49,938 nt of DNA, taken from the NCBI GenBank assembly GCA_029933075.1, contig JAOZOW010000002.1, positions 1 through 49,938 on the forward strand, given 5' to 3'. The DNA comes from Deltaproteobacteria bacterium. Its GTDB lineage: Bacteria > Desulfobacterota > DSM-4660 > Desulfatiglandales > Desulfatiglandaceae. Shown here piece after piece: positions 49,283-49,938 of this stretch; within the stretch, counting starts at the first letter, position 1, and every line of letters starts with the position of its first letter. The notes beneath the pieces are model-generated. The model was given only the letters and a program-made list of their open reading frames with translations. It searched no databases and was not told where the DNA came from. The position numbers and the translations under genes are program-made.

Positions 49283-49938
49283 AACTCTTGCCTATCGCTG
49301 TCTCTGTGCGGTCTTTCTTCAAGCTTTTCCATTGCCGTAAGGAAAGGCTCGAGGGCCACCTCAATATGCTGACGAACGACCCTCTCGATTTCCTCCGGCG
49401 AAACTCTCTTTTCCCTGAACATATCAATGATATGCCTGTGGATTTTCAGGGAGTTGTCCAGGTCCTCTCTGTAATAGTGGATTGTGTACCTGTGCCATAG
49501 ACGGTGCACCCGGAGGTTCCGAAGCAGATGAATCAGGGTCTCATTCCTGGAGGCGTTGATAAAGACCTCATGGAGGGCGAAATGGTGCACGGAATAATCG
49601 GTGAAGTCCCTTTCAAGGGCCGCCTTTTCCATGTATCCGAAGATCTCCTCCATCTCCTCGATTTCCTGACCGGTGAGTTTCTGGTAGGCCAGGCGGGCCG
49701 CCAGCCCCTCAAGTGTAGCCCGTACGGGGAAATTCTCTTCGATGTCCTTCCTGCTGACCCTTTTTACAAAGGCGCCCCTGCGGGGGAGTATCTCAACAAG
49801 ACCTTCCTTCTCCAGTATCCTAAAGGCTTCCCTCAGTGGAGTTCGACTAATGCCAAATTCATTTTTTAGATGTTCCTCCAGCAACTTATCTCCACCCTTT
49901 AACAAACCACTTAATATATCGTGTTTCAGGGTGAGGGC
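49276..49938 (-). CDS. GntR family regulator, FadR/FCD subfamily (partial, 5' end outside window)
   Basis: An at least 220-residue GntR-type repressor. The reading frame is open through the end of the window: upstream of TTG 49905 it reads ALTLKHDILSG, which fits the start of the winged-helix domain, so the true start lies beyond 49938. The wing-HTH is clear in EEHLKNEFGISRTPLREAFR and LEKEGLVEILPRRGAFV. The C-terminal FCD ligand domain has RATLEGLAARLAYQ, the metal-ligand type FHxxxHEVFINASRNETL and a final HRHIIDMFRE. Its stop overlaps the sdhCD start, so it probably controls the sdh-dapA genes in response to an organic acid. Confidence 0.92.
   Translation of the reverse strand, partial: ALTLKHDILSGLLKGGDKLLEEHLKNEFGISRTPLREAFRILEKEGLVEILPRRGAFVKRVSRKDIEENFPVRATLEGLAARLAYQKLTGQEIEEMEEIFGYMEKAALERDFTDYSVHHFALHEVFINASRNETLIHLLRNLRVHRLWHRYTIHYYREDLDNSLKIHRHIIDMFREKRVSPEEIERVVRQHIEVALEPFLTAMEKLEERPHRDSDRQEFC

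Noticed and set aside
1-49938. tRNA, rRNA, CRISPR array, integrase, transposase or prophage genes
   Set aside because: I looked on both strands and found none; only the 43-bp repeat and the phosphoesterase fragment hint at past rearrangement.

Overview
The window is a gene-dense stretch of bacterial chromosome of moderately high G+C with 47 protein-coding genes called. I see no rRNA, tRNA, CRISPR array or intact insertion sequence. The gene set suggests an anaerobic Desulfobacterota-type ('deltaproteobacterial') acid degrader, sulfate reducer or syntroph: Liv-type ABC importers next to acyl-CoA dehydrogenase and CoA-ligase genes, a TRAP transporter with a TatT lipoprotein, a TMADH/dienoyl-CoA-reductase-type flavoenzyme, a fumarate reductase/succinate dehydrogenase-type complex, and FmdB, DUF1847 and TIGR04076 proteins. 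This is inferred from family content only, since no marker gene is present.

Layout. 1-5.9 kb: a DUF4143-type ATPase, a metallophosphoesterase, a small membrane protein and a soluble GAF histidine kinase, with signs of an old local duplication (two copies of a 43-bp repeat and a decayed piece of the metallophosphoesterase). 5.9-16.5 kb: an ABC-class ATPase (-), then a + strand series (CPBP-like membrane protein, HD protein, PP2C phosphatase, TerB-like protein, secreted beta-propeller, DUF1847, acyl-CoA synthetase, TIGR04076) meeting a convergent ion transporter whose stop codon overlaps that of its neighbour. 16.6-24.8 kb: acyl-CoA dehydrogenase, livKHMGF and CoA ligase, probably one uptake, activation and oxidation operon. 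24.9-27.5 kb: FmdB with a 36-residue membrane microprotein, then a two-gene K+ channel/RCK unit. 27.5-35 kb (-): a VWA-FHA membrane protein, then a TRAP operon (TPR protein, TatT, DctP, DctQ, DctM). 35.2-40 kb: a lone RmlD, an old-yellow-enzyme-type Fe-S flavoenzyme, SixA and a NupC-type transporter. 40-49.9 kb (-): a second Liv importer, preceded by a GntR regulator, fused SdhCD, SdhA, SdhB and a DapA-family lyase.

Main points of interest. (1) The gntR-sdhCD-sdhA-sdhB-dapA-liv locus looks like a complete catabolic module for an unidentified organic acid: import, flavin oxidoreduction at the quinone pool, aldol-type cleavage and a regulator. (2) The SDH membrane anchor appears to be a SdhC-SdhD fusion. 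(3) Both Liv operons carry a perfect 13-bp-stem hairpin between the binding-protein gene and livH. (4) The VWA-FHA protein ends in five acidic Thr-Lys/Arg-Val/Ile repeats that look like phosphorylation sites. (5) The TRAP operon has a second periplasmic TPR protein upstream of TatT.

Functions come from motif reading and remembered family knowledge; no database search was run. Start codons were chosen by ribosome-binding sites, signal peptides and overlaps, and alternatives are stated.
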